Source of the DNA: Myxococcales bacterium
GTDB taxonomy: Bacteria > Myxococcota_A > Polyangia > Polyangiales > Polyangiaceae
Direction of reading: 5' to 3'
DNA: 29,751 nt
Assembly (NCBI GenBank): GCA_013298325.1
Contig: JAAFHJ010000008.1
Span: 1-29,751, forward strand
Position numbers and translations under genes: made by a program. Below, in pieces: positions 23,815 through 29,751 of the stretch. The notes under the pieces are model-generated. The model was not told the DNA's origin, searched no databases, and saw nothing but the letters and a program-made list of their open reading frames with translations. Each line of letters opens with the position of its first letter. The stretch's first letter is position 1.

Positions 23815-24899
23815 CGAAACGGCGCTCCCCGTCAGCCCAGGCGGTTCCTGGACGCCCGGCCGGGAAATTTACGCAAACGCGGCGTCTTGAGCGCCTCCGA
23901 GAGGCCCTCGAAGCGCGCCCCGCCGGCCTCACCCTCGACGAACTCGCGACCGTCCTCGGGGTCACCTCGCGGAGCGTGCGCCGGTACATCCAGGAACTCA
24001 AATGGGACACCGACGTCGAATCGGTGCAACGTGCACCGAACGAGCCGCACATCGTGCGCATTCCGCCGAGCGAGCAGCGTCGCGCGGTGCCTTTGCGCCG
24101 CACCCAAGCGTATGCGCTCCTTGCCACACGACGCCTCTTTGAGGTCTTTCGCGGGTCGGCGCTCTTCGAGGAAATCGACCTCGCCTTTCGCCAAATCCAG
24201 CAAATTGCCCGACGCCCCGGTGGCCGAGGCTCCACGGAAATCGCCCTTCGCGCCGACCTCGACGACCGTTTTGCGTTCGTCGCGCCAGCGACGGGAAACT
24301 ACGCGACCCAGGGGGAGATTCTCGACGAGATCTTCCGAGCACTCGCCGAGCGTCGCTTCCTTATTGTTCGCGTAAAGCCCGAATTTGACGAAGAAAAACC
24401 CGTGCGTACGCCTGGGACGCCGGGGACAAGCCGTCTTCGCTTCGTCCCCGAAGGGCTCTTCGCGGAAGGGGGGACCCTTTATTTAGTGTATGCTGCATCG
24501 AGTTCGACCGGCGAACCGCAGCGGCTGCTCCGCGTCGATCGGATCACCGAGGCGCAGGTGGTCGACGGCGCGAAGGGCTTGGCGGCCGGCGAGCCACTCC
24601 CTGCGGAAATGTTCGCGCGCGGTCGTTTCGGCGCGGCCTTCGCGCCCGAGAAATTTACCGTAGTCCTTGAGTTCGACGCGCGGAGCGCCGAGCTCGCACG
24701 GCGCCGACGGGTGCACCCTGACCAGCGCGTGGCGTCGGCGGCAGATGGTCGATTTCGTTTGGGATTTCCCGCTGGAGATCTCGAAGCGGTCGCCCGATGG
24801 GTGCTCTCGTTCGGCGACGGCGTTCGTGTGATCGAGCCGCCCGAGCTCGTTGCCTCGATCCGCGCAACGCTTACAGCGACGCTGGCGAAATATCGGTAA
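23811..24899 (+). CDS. WYL-domain transcriptional regulator
   Basis: This 362-residue DNA-binding protein has a winged helix-turn-helix at about residues 25-75 (LTLDELATVLGVTSRSVRRYIQEL), then the WYL ligand-sensing region and a WCX-type C-terminal extension. Recognisable pieces include RRTQAYALLATRRLFEVF, EILDEIFRALAERRFLIVRV, FVPEGLFAEGGTLYLVYA, RLLRVDRITEAQV and VARWVLSFGDGVRVIEPPEL. WYL proteins commonly sense nucleotides, nucleic acid ends or other small ligands. ATG 23811 overlaps the cytochrome stop (ATGA), indicating translational coupling. The longer frame (from 23691) adds 40 Arg-rich residues inside the cytochrome gene and was rejected. Confidence 0.88.
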   Translation: MTKRRSPSAQAVPGRPAGKFTQTRRLERLREALEARPAGLTLDELATVLGVTSRSVRRYIQELKWDTDVESVQRAPNEPHIVRIPPSEQRRAVPLRRTQAYALLATRRLFEVFRGSALFEEIDLAFRQIQQIARRPGGRGSTEIALRADLDDRFAFVAPATGNYATQGEILDEIFRALAERRFLIVRVKPEFDEEKPVRTPGTPGTSRLRFVPEGLFAEGGTLYLVYAASSSTGEPQRLLRVDRITEAQVVDGAKGLAAGEPLPAEMFARGRFGAAFAPEKFTVVLEFDARSAELARRRRVHPDQRVASAADGRFRLGFPAGDLEAVARWVLSFGDGVRVIEPPELVASIRATLTATLAKYR

Positions 24900-24984
24900 T
24901 TGCTGCGTCGCGTCGCATTCTCTGTGCGGTTTGAAGCGCTCGCCCCCCTTTCCGGAATGCCCTCGGCATGGCAGAAGGCGAGGC

Positions 24985-26412
24985 ATGGCGACTTCGTCGA
25001 TCGTTTCCCCGTCCCCGGTCTCTCTCCCCGTCCTTGGCGGCGCTCCGGCTGCCGCCGAGGCGATCGTCCACAAGAAGGCGCCGGTCGCTGCCGAGGCCCT
25101 CGCCTACAAGAACCTCCAGAGCGGCCCGTTTTGGCAAGCGATCCCCGCCTACAAGGACGTCGACGAGACGACCTTCCTCGACCACAACTGGCAGGCCAAG
25201 CACTCGATTACACGGGTTGATAAGCTGCTCGCTGCCGTCCAGGATTTGGTCTCGCCCGAGTTCCTGAGGGACGCCGAAGAGGGCTTCAAACGCGCGCCGA
25301 TGTCGGTCCGCGTAAGCCCCTACATGCTGTCGCTCATCGACTGGTCGAACCCCTACGAAGATCCGACGCGCATTCAGTTTTTGCCGCTCGCGTCCCAGGT
25401 CCTTGGCGACCATCCGATGCTCCACCTCGACACACTCCACGAGCAAGAGGACGCACCGGTTGCCGGATTGACCCACCGCTACACGGACAAAGCGCTCTTC
25501 CTTCCGCTCGACACCTGCCCGGTCTACTGCCGCTTCTGCACCCGCAGCTATGCGGTCGGTGTCGATACTGAAGAGGTCGAGAAAATCAGTCTGAAGGCGA
25601 ACGACGACCGCTGGAAGCGCGCCTATCAATACATCGCCGAGCGCCCGGAACTCGAAGACATCGTGATCTCCGGCGGCGACGCGTATCAGCTTCGCGCCGC
25701 GCAGATCGAGGAGATCGGGAACACTCTTCTCGACATGCCGAACGTGCGTCGCATGCGCTTCGCGACGAAGGGGCTTGCGGTCATGCCGCAGAAAATTCTT
25801 ACGGATAACGCGTGGTTTGACGCATTTACGCGCGTCGTCGAGCGTGGTCGCAAGCTCCACAAGGACGTCGTCCTTCACACACACTTCAATCATCCGAATG
25901 AAATCACCGAAATCACGCAGGCGGCGATGAACCGCCTCTTCGAACGAGGTGTCTACGTTCGGAATCAAACGGTACTTCAGCGTCGCGTCAATGACGACGT
26001 CGCCACAATGACGAAGCTCGTCAAGCGACTCGCGCATATCAACGTTCACCCTTACTACGTGTACGTTCACGACCTCGTGAAGGGGGTTGAAGACCTCAGG
26101 ACGTCCGTCGACACCGCGCTGATGCTTGAGAAGCATGTGCGTGGGACGACCGCTGGGTTCAATACGCCGATGTTCGTCGTCGATGCTCCGGGCGGTGGAG
26201 GCAAGCGTGACGCCCACTCCTACGAGTACTACGACCGCGAGACCGGTATCTCCGTGTATACTGCACCGAGTGTGAAGCCGGGGCAGCACTTCCTCTACTT
26301 TGATCCGCTCCACCAGCTCTCGACGTTTTCCCAGCGCCGCTGGCACGACGAAGGTGAGCGTGAGCGAATGATCAACGACGCGATCGCCAAAGCCAAGCAG
26401 CACATTCGTTGA
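24985..26412 (+). CDS. kamA: Lysine 2,3-aminomutase (radical SAM, PLP)
   Basis: This 475-residue enzyme converts L-lysine to beta-lysine. The radical SAM cluster motif is CPVYCRFC (Cys178, Cys182, Cys185). The PLP-binding Lys is probably Lys407 in VVDAPGGGGK. HFNHPNEIT and QTVLQRRVNDD are also family landmarks. The N-terminus is slightly extended by an Ala/Pro-rich segment (residues 1-40) before the usual start of homology. ATG 24985 follows a purine-rich AAGGCGAGG, which can act as Shine-Dalgarno; the longer frame (24850) adds Arg-rich sequence and was rejected. EpmB, the EF-P-modifying relative, is shorter, so KamA is preferred. No acetyltransferase for making N-acetyl-beta-lysine lies nearby. 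Confidence 0.88.
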   Translation: MATSSIVSPSPVSLPVLGGAPAAAEAIVHKKAPVAAEALAYKNLQSGPFWQAIPAYKDVDETTFLDHNWQAKHSITRVDKLLAAVQDLVSPEFLRDAEEGFKRAPMSVRVSPYMLSLIDWSNPYEDPTRIQFLPLASQVLGDHPMLHLDTLHEQEDAPVAGLTHRYTDKALFLPLDTCPVYCRFCTRSYAVGVDTEEVEKISLKANDDRWKRAYQYIAERPELEDIVISGGDAYQLRAAQIEEIGNTLLDMPNVRRMRFATKGLAVMPQKILTDNAWFDAFTRVVERGRKLHKDVVLHTHFNHPNEITEITQAAMNRLFERGVYVRNQTVLQRRVNDDVATMTKLVKRLAHINVHPYYVYVHDLVKGVEDLRTSVDTALMLEKHVRGTTAGFNTPMFVVDAPGGGGKRDAHSYEYYDRETGISVYTAPSVKPGQHFLYFDPLHQLSTFSQRRWHDEGERERMINDAIAKAKQHIR

Positions 26413-26456
26413 TGGCGGCGTTTCCAGGAAGTCTTGGACGCTCGGCGCTCGAATCA

Positions 26457-26486
26457 TTGACCGAATTGCGCCGCGCTCCGTATGCT
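26457..26486 (+). promoter_or_regulatory. Sigma-70-type promoter, predicted leaderless
   Basis: TTGACC (26457-26462), 18 bases, TATGCT (26481-26486). The GTG at 26493 sits exactly at the predicted +1. This is the best promoter in the window and it decides the start of the downstream lipoprotein. Confidence 0.65.
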
Positions 26487-26492
26487 GCCGCG

Positions 26493-27176
26493 GTGCACTG
26501 GGTTTTTGCATCGAGAGAGGCGCGTCGCGTTGCTGCGGCGAGCGCGTTTGCGTGTGGAGCGTTGGCGCTTGCTGGGTGCGAAGACCCGCCGCCGCCGCCC
26601 TTCGAGGTCGTTGTTCGCGTCGAATCTGACGTAAACAAGGCGCTTCCGAACGTCCCCGTTTTTGGGGGCGGGAAGCAGCGCGGCGTGACTGGCCCTGACG
26701 GGAGCTTCAAGATGAAGCTCGGTGGCGCCGACGGAGATGCCATCGACCTTAAAGTTGAGTGCCCTCCAGGGACGCGGAGCGACCCGTCGAACGCGACCAA
26801 GCTCGTCATTCGTCGCCTTGAAGGCGGAAAAGCGACCGAATATCCAACGTTTTGTCGTCCCGCCCACCGCGTCGTCGTTTTGGGAATGCGCGTGGAGAAT
26901 GGCGCCAACCTCCCGATCAAGTACCTCGACAAGGTCGTCGCCCGGACCGACGCAGCCGGCGCTGCCCATTTCGCGCTCGTCGCTGCACCGGGGGATGACG
27001 TCCGCCTCGTCGTCGATACGTCGGAGGCGCCGATGTTGAAGCCAGCAAGCCCGGAACTCCACTTCCGTGTTGCCGACACCGATACGGTCACGGCCCTCGA
27101 GACGCGCTTCGCCATCGAAAAGAAGGCGAAGGCGGCGGTCTATGCGGCCCCCAAAGGGCCGACCCGGATCCACTGA
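26493..27176 (+). CDS. Hypothetical lipoprotein
   Basis: A 227-residue lipoprotein. From GTG 26493 the peptide is a classic signal: MHWVFASREARR, a hydrophobic run, then lipobox LALAGC. A longer frame from ATG 26412 (overlapping the kamA stop) would add 27 residues, giving an unusually long N-terminus; the promoter at 26457-26486 argues for GTG 26493. After CEDPPPPP the mature part looks like two beta-sandwich modules: PNVPVFGGGKQRGVTGPDGSFKMKLGG and IKYLDKVVARTDAAGAAHFAL. Each resembles a carboxypeptidase-regulatory/PEGA-like domain, which is common in Myxococcota envelope proteins; this match is my impression only. Cys residues at VECPPG and TFCRP may pair. Confidence 0.7.
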   Translation: MHWVFASREARRVAAASAFACGALALAGCEDPPPPPFEVVVRVESDVNKALPNVPVFGGGKQRGVTGPDGSFKMKLGGADGDAIDLKVECPPGTRSDPSNATKLVIRRLEGGKATEYPTFCRPAHRVVVLGMRVENGANLPIKYLDKVVARTDAAGAAHFALVAAPGDDVRLVVDTSEAPMLKPASPELHFRVADTDTVTALETRFAIEKKAKAAVYAAPKGPTRIH

Positions 27177-27188
27177 CTGGATCTTTTG
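27168..27188 (+). terminator. Weak terminator after lipoprotein gene
   Basis: GATCC (27168-27172) pairs with GGATC (27180-27184), followed by TTTT. The stem is only five base pairs and overlaps the stop codon region. Confidence 0.33.
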
Positions 27189-27342
27189 GGGCTCATGCCT
27201 GGGTCCATTACCCCCCATCCAACGGCCCGAAAACGCCCTCGCTTACGGTATCCCACCTCACAAAACGCGGAAAATCACGAAATCGTCCCTCGAAGCCCCC
27301 CTTGGCACGGCACGTGAAGTAGAGTTCCCCGAGGACGCAACG

Positions 27343-27522
27343 ATGAAGCACAAACACTCCACCGTAAAAAAGACCGGCCTTCGCGGCGCAGTCATGGTGG
27401 AATACGCGCTTCTTCTTCTCCTCGTCGCGCTTCCGATGATCTCCGCGTTCGTCTTAGTCGGGAAGCAGATGTTCAAAGACTACCGGGCCGCTCAGGTAGC
27501 CATTCTCAGCTCGAAACCTTGA
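27343..27522 (+). CDS. Flp/Tad-type pilin 1
   Basis: A 59-residue class IVb prepilin. The positively charged leader (MKHKHSTVKKTGLRG) is followed by the cleavage and assembly motif G/AVMVEY, with Gly at -1, Glu at +5 and Tyr at +6, then a hydrophobic helix (ALLLLLVALPMISAFVLVG) and a short polar tail. It would be cut by the prepilin peptidase at 28070. Shine-Dalgarno GAGGACG lies 6 bases upstream. It differs clearly from pilins 2 and 3 in the helix (has a Pro) and tail. The 166-base gap upstream (27177-27342) must hold the operon promoter; I see no confident -35/-10 pair there. Confidence 0.82.
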   Translation: MKHKHSTVKKTGLRGAVMVEYALLLLLVALPMISAFVLVGKQMFKDYRAAQVAILSSKP

Positions 27523-27564
27523 TTGAGACGACCACCGTCCGCCTTGTTCATCAAGAGGTACGCC

Positions 27565-27729
27565 ATGACCCCGAAGACCCTCCGCCGAATCCCGCAACGT
27601 GCCGCAACGATGGTCGAATACGGGATCATGCTCGCCCTCGTCCTCTTGATTGCCTACATGGCGTTCCAAGAGCTCGGTAACAAGACCGGGCAAGCCGCCG
27701 TAGACACCTCTGCTGCCTTCCAGCAGTAG
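27565..27729 (+). CDS. Flp/Tad-type pilin 2
   Basis: A 54-residue class IVb prepilin starting at ATG 27565 (Shine-Dalgarno AAGAGG). The leader is MTPKTLRRIPQRA; the cleavage motif reads A/ATMVEYGIM, with Ala instead of Gly at -1. The hydrophobic helix continues to ELGNKTGQAA and ends AFQQ. It is nearly identical in layout to pilin 3 (27790), which suggests recent tandem duplication. The 42-base gap after pilin 1 contains no terminator. Confidence 0.85.
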   Translation: MTPKTLRRIPQRAATMVEYGIMLALVLLIAYMAFQELGNKTGQAAVDTSAAFQQ

Positions 27730-27789
27730 AGGGATCAAACCAAGTTCTCTGTCTTTTTCACCCCAGCGTTACATCCAGGAGCCAAGACC

Positions 27790-27969
27790 ATGAACCTTCA
27801 GATCCTCCGCGCCCGCCTCATCGAAAAGAAGTCCCAGCGCGCTGCCACGATGGTCGAGTACGGCATCATGCTCGCACTCATCCTCCTCATCGCGTACCTC
27901 GCCTTCAAGGAACTCGGCAACACCGTCAAGTCGACGGCGACGGAAGCGAAGAGCGCCTTCGGCGGCTGA
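27790..27969 (+). CDS. Flp/Tad-type pilin 3 (short gene, easily missed)
   Basis: ATG 27790 to TGA 27967-27969 encodes 59 residues starting MNLQILRARLIEKKSQRA. Shine-Dalgarno AGGAG lies at the right distance. The cleavage motif is again A/ATMVEYGIM with Ala at -1 and Glu at +5. The helix (LALILLIAYLAFKELGN) matches pilin 2 almost residue for residue; the tail (TATEAKSAFGG) differs. The leader is longer than in pilin 2. It is followed by a hairpin and a strong terminator before the peptidase gene, so the three pilins probably form one abundant transcript. Confidence 0.88.
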   Translation: MNLQILRARLIEKKSQRAATMVEYGIMLALILLIAYLAFKELGNTVKSTATEAKSAFGG

Positions 27970-27979
27970 ACGCACGTCG

Positions 27980-28000
27980 GCCCGGCGACTGTTGCCGGGC
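27980..28000 (+). other. Hairpin downstream of pilin genes
   Basis: GCCCGGC (27980-27986) pairs with GCCGGGC (27994-28000) around a GACTGTT loop. It has no T-tail. It may protect the 3' end of the pilin mRNA from decay. Confidence 0.55.
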
Positions 28001-28015
28001 TTACGAATCCAACGA

Positions 28016-28046
28016 GCGGCGCTCAAGAATTTGGGCGCCGCTTTTT
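28016..28046 (+). terminator. Rho-independent terminator after pilin operon
   Basis: GCGGCGC (28016-28022) pairs with GCGCCGC (28035-28041), 12-base loop, followed by TTTTT (28042-28046). It separates the pilins from the assembly genes. Confidence 0.82.
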
Positions 28047-28056
28047 CGTCCCGAAG

Positions 28057-28062
28057 TATGAT
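28057..28062 (+). promoter_or_regulatory. -10 element TATGAT before prepilin peptidase
   Basis: TATGAT begins 13 bases before ATG 28070, and there is no Shine-Dalgarno sequence. The -35 candidate TTGGGC (28031-28036) lies in the terminator, at a long spacing of 20. It predicts a leaderless mRNA for the assembly genes. Confidence 0.45.
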
Positions 28063-28069
28063 TTGAAGC

Positions 28070-28612
28070 ATGAAGATCTTCCTCGTCGTCGCGGTTCTGG
28101 CGACGGCCATCGCAGCCGGCTACGACTGGAAAAAAGGGGAAATCCCTGGAAGATTTTCGCTCGGCCTCCTTCTCGGCGCCCCCATCGCCCACGTGATCTA
28201 CGCGGCGTCGCAAGGGGCGGCGGAGAAGGCCGCGCTACAGAGCGCCGGGGTTTCCCTCCTTGGCGCGCTCGTCTGCGGTCTCGTCCCCTTCCTCCTCTAT
28301 CGTTACAACGCGATCGGCGGAGGAGACCTTAAGTTTTTTCTGGCACTTGGCGCTCTCTTGATGCCTCAAATCGGGCTCGAAGCGACCTTCATCACCTTCG
28401 TCGCCGCAGCCGTGTTCGCACCGGTGAAGCTCATTTACGATGGCAAGCTCCTTCAAACGTTGAAGACGAGCCTATCCATTGCCCTCAACGCCGCACGTCC
28501 GAAGGACAAGCAAGCGACGATTGAGCCAGAAGCTCTTACCTGGTTTCGCCTCGGCCCGTGCATGTTCGTAGGCACTGCAGTTACCGCGTTTCTCGAATGG
28601 AGATCGGAATGA
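28070..28612 (+). CDS. Tad prepilin peptidase (CpaA/TadV type, family A24)
   Basis: This 180-residue inner-membrane aspartic peptidase removes the leader of Flp prepilins and TadE/TadF-type pseudopilins. The two catalytic Asp are visible: AGYDWKKGEIP (about residue 19) and the GGGDLKFFLALGALL motif (about residue 85). Five to six hydrophobic segments are present. There is no N-terminal methyltransferase domain, as is normal for the short Tad-type enzymes. The stop overlaps the TadE start (ATGA). It follows the pilin terminator with its own -10 element. Confidence 0.88.
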   Translation: MKIFLVVAVLATAIAAGYDWKKGEIPGRFSLGLLLGAPIAHVIYAASQGAAEKAALQSAGVSLLGALVCGLVPFLLYRYNAIGGGDLKFFLALGALLMPQIGLEATFITFVAAAVFAPVKLIYDGKLLQTLKTSLSIALNAARPKDKQATIEPEALTWFRLGPCMFVGTAVTAFLEWRSE

Positions 28613-29115
28613 AACGAACAACCCCCTCTCGAGCGCGAAGACGGCGCGGCGCAGCGATGGTCGAGTTCATGATCGCCATCGTTCCAGTGCTCATGATCTG
28701 GACGGTCTGTTGGCAGCTCTCCCGCGTGTACACTGGTCGTCTCATGCTTAAGCATGCGGCGACCATTGGCGTTCGCGCTGCCGCGGTTACGCACGACAAT
28801 CAGAATTTGCCCAAGCCAAAGAACGCCAAAGACGATCAGGAAGATGGCCAGAAAGCCGTCGAAAATGCCGTCGGGAAGGCGCTTGGGCCCTGGCAAAATA
28901 CCGCTATCCGTAACATCGAAGTCACGATTGATGACTCGTCCAACCGCGACGAGTACGACGGACCATTCGGCCTCGTCACGGTGAAAGTGAAGGCGACCTT
29001 CAAGTGCGACGTTCCGATGGCAAAGTACATGGTTTGCGGCGGTGGAGCCTCGATTGACTGGGAAGAGACCGCAAACTACCCGCACCAAGGTGCCCGCTAC
29101 AAGACGGAGGACTGA
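28609..29115 (+). CDS. TadE-like pseudopilin
   Basis: This 168-residue Tad-locus minor pseudopilin has an Arg-rich leader (MKRTTPSRARRRR), then G/AAMVEFMIAIVPVLM with Gly at -1 and Glu at +5, a single N-terminal hydrophobic helix, and a soluble C-terminal domain with one Cys pair (FKCD, MVCGG). ATG 28609 is favoured over ATG 28597 because GGAG lies 7-10 bases before 28609 and the start overlaps the peptidase stop (ATGA). It would be processed by the CpaA-type peptidase just upstream and act in pilus assembly. Confidence 0.82.
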   Translation: MKRTTPSRARRRRGAAMVEFMIAIVPVLMIWTVCWQLSRVYTGRLMLKHAATIGVRAAAVTHDNQNLPKPKNAKDDQEDGQKAVENAVGKALGPWQNTAIRNIEVTIDDSSNRDEYDGPFGLVTVKVKATFKCDVPMAKYMVCGGGASIDWEETANYPHQGARYKTED

Positions 29116-29751
29116 GTGAGCACTGCAGCAATCCTCTCACCGTTTGAGCCCATCGATACGGCCACCGCGCTCCGAAAATTGAAGACCGATGATCGCGGTG
29201 CGATCATGGTCCTCGGAGTCTTTCTCGCCATGTTCCTGATCGGAGCCCTCTGGTTCCTGATCGGCATCGGCGACATGCTTGTGTTCCGCGACAAAGCGCA
29301 AGAAGCTGCCGACGCCGCCGCATTCTCCGTGACGGTCGTCCACGCGAAGGGGATGAACCTCATCGCGGCCCTCAATCTCTTGATGCTCGTAATGACCGCG
29401 ATTTATATCGCGTTGGGCATCGTCCGCGACGTCGCCTACATCGCAGCCGTCGCAGTATGCCTCATTCCGATTACCGCGGTCGGCTGTCCCGCTGCCCGGC
29501 AGGCAGCATCAGCGGTCAACCAAATTTGGGTCGGCTACTCGAAGATCTTTAAGGTCGGCGTCGAGGCACTAGGTACCGTCCAAACAGTGACCGCCTATGT
29601 CGCGCCTCACCTCGGCCAGGTAGCCGGCGTCAATGTCGGAAACAAACACGTCTACGACGAAAAAGGGTTTTTGGCCCTCAGCGTGAGTTCGTCGATGATT
29701 CCTGGCACCGGGAACGGCGATTCTGGCGGTGGCGGTGGCGGTGGCGCCGCA
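29116..29751 (+). CDS. TadG-like Tad-domain protein, truncated by window end
   Basis: GTG 29116 follows directly on the TadE stop; 212 codons are visible with no stop. The N-terminus has a short hydrophilic leader, then DDRGAIMVLGVFLAMFLIGALWFLIGIGDM. This is the Tad-type N-terminal helix seen in TadG-like proteins (PF13400), with Leu instead of Glu at +5. RDKAQEAADAAAFSV is the typical next segment. Two more hydrophobic stretches follow (around residues 82-98 and 107-124), so the chain has several membrane or buried segments. The visible part ends in a glycine run (seven Gly). Large TadG-like proteins usually sit at the end of the tadE/F block; cpaB, cpaC, tadA and others would be expected beyond the edge. 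Confidence 0.78.
   Translation, partial: MSTAAILSPFEPIDTATALRKLKTDDRGAIMVLGVFLAMFLIGALWFLIGIGDMLVFRDKAQEAADAAAFSVTVVHAKGMNLIAALNLLMLVMTAIYIALGIVRDVAYIAAVAVCLIPITAVGCPAARQAASAVNQIWVGYSKIFKVGVEALGTVQTVTAYVAPHLGQVAGVNVGNKHVYDEKGFLALSVSSSMIPGTGNGDSGGGGGGGAA

Noticed and set aside
24871..26511. 546-codon minus-strand frame opposite kamA
   Set aside because: No recognisable domains; kamA on the plus strand has its complete radical SAM and PLP motifs.
27303..27316. Sigma-54-like site TGGCACG before pilin 1
   Set aside because: The -24 half is good, but the -12 half reads GTGA where TTGC is required, so the essential GC is missing.
1..29751. CRISPR arrays, insertion sequences, tRNA or rRNA genes
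   Set aside because: I looked for regularly spaced repeats, transposase motifs, terminal inverted repeats and tRNA/rRNA-like sequence and saw none.

Overview
The window is GC-rich and coding-dense, with 24 protein genes (22 complete, one cut by each edge) and one strong candidate small RNA. I see no IS element, CRISPR array, tRNA or rRNA. Several features suggest a member of the Myxococcota, probably class Polyangia: secreted lipoproteins with Asp/Gly/Ala-rich linkers, a sigma-54 activator, a MshEN/HD-GYP fusion, a two-block 'GYNNN' protein of a type I associate with Myxococcota, and a Tad locus with large TadG-like proteins. This placement is inference from protein content; no 16S sequence is present.

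Layout. Positions 1-5697 are mostly plus strand: a probable minus-strand partial gene at the left edge, a small tyrosine phosphatase, a pectinacetylesterase-like lipoprotein, an exported alpha/beta hydrolase, uridine kinase, a MshEN + HD-GYP-like protein and a small lipoprotein. Positions 5714-9506 are minus strand: an NtrC-type response regulator, a CLC chloride channel/transporter and a lipoprotein. Positions 9617-10810 hold a NamZ-like muramidase. The 395-base gap after it (10811-11205) holds a promoter, three hairpins and a terminator that together look like an unannotated small RNA of about 113 nt with a C-rich, anti-Shine-Dalgarno-like loop. Next come the 'GYNNN' protein (minus), RseP (plus) and cydAB (minus). 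Positions 16909-20363 carry a TIG-repeat lipoprotein overlapping rsmB, followed by a 2-oxoacid dehydrogenase E2, which shares a bidirectional terminator with a convergent thymidine phosphorylase. Positions 23275-27176 hold a cytochrome c'-like lipoprotein coupled to a WYL regulator, then lysine 2,3-aminomutase and a lipoprotein. Positions 27343-29751 are the start of a Tad (Flp) pilus locus: three tandem pilins (one only 59 codons and easily missed), a terminator, a prepilin peptidase, TadE and a truncated TadG-like gene.

Regulation. Many starts lack a Shine-Dalgarno sequence and instead have a -10-like hexamer (TATAGC, TAGCGN, TATGCT, TATGAT, TAGGCT) beginning 12-17 bases before the start codon. 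This predicts leaderless or almost leaderless mRNAs for about ten genes. The clearest case is the lipoprotein at 26493, with TTGACC, an 18-base spacer, TATGCT, and the start codon at the predicted +1. Genes inside operons are joined by ATGA overlaps (18972, 23811, 28609) or have clear Shine-Dalgarno sequences.

The most interesting items are the candidate small RNA at 10965-11077, the leaderless-promoter pattern, the alanine at -1 in two of the three Tad pilins, and the cytochrome c'/WYL overlap.
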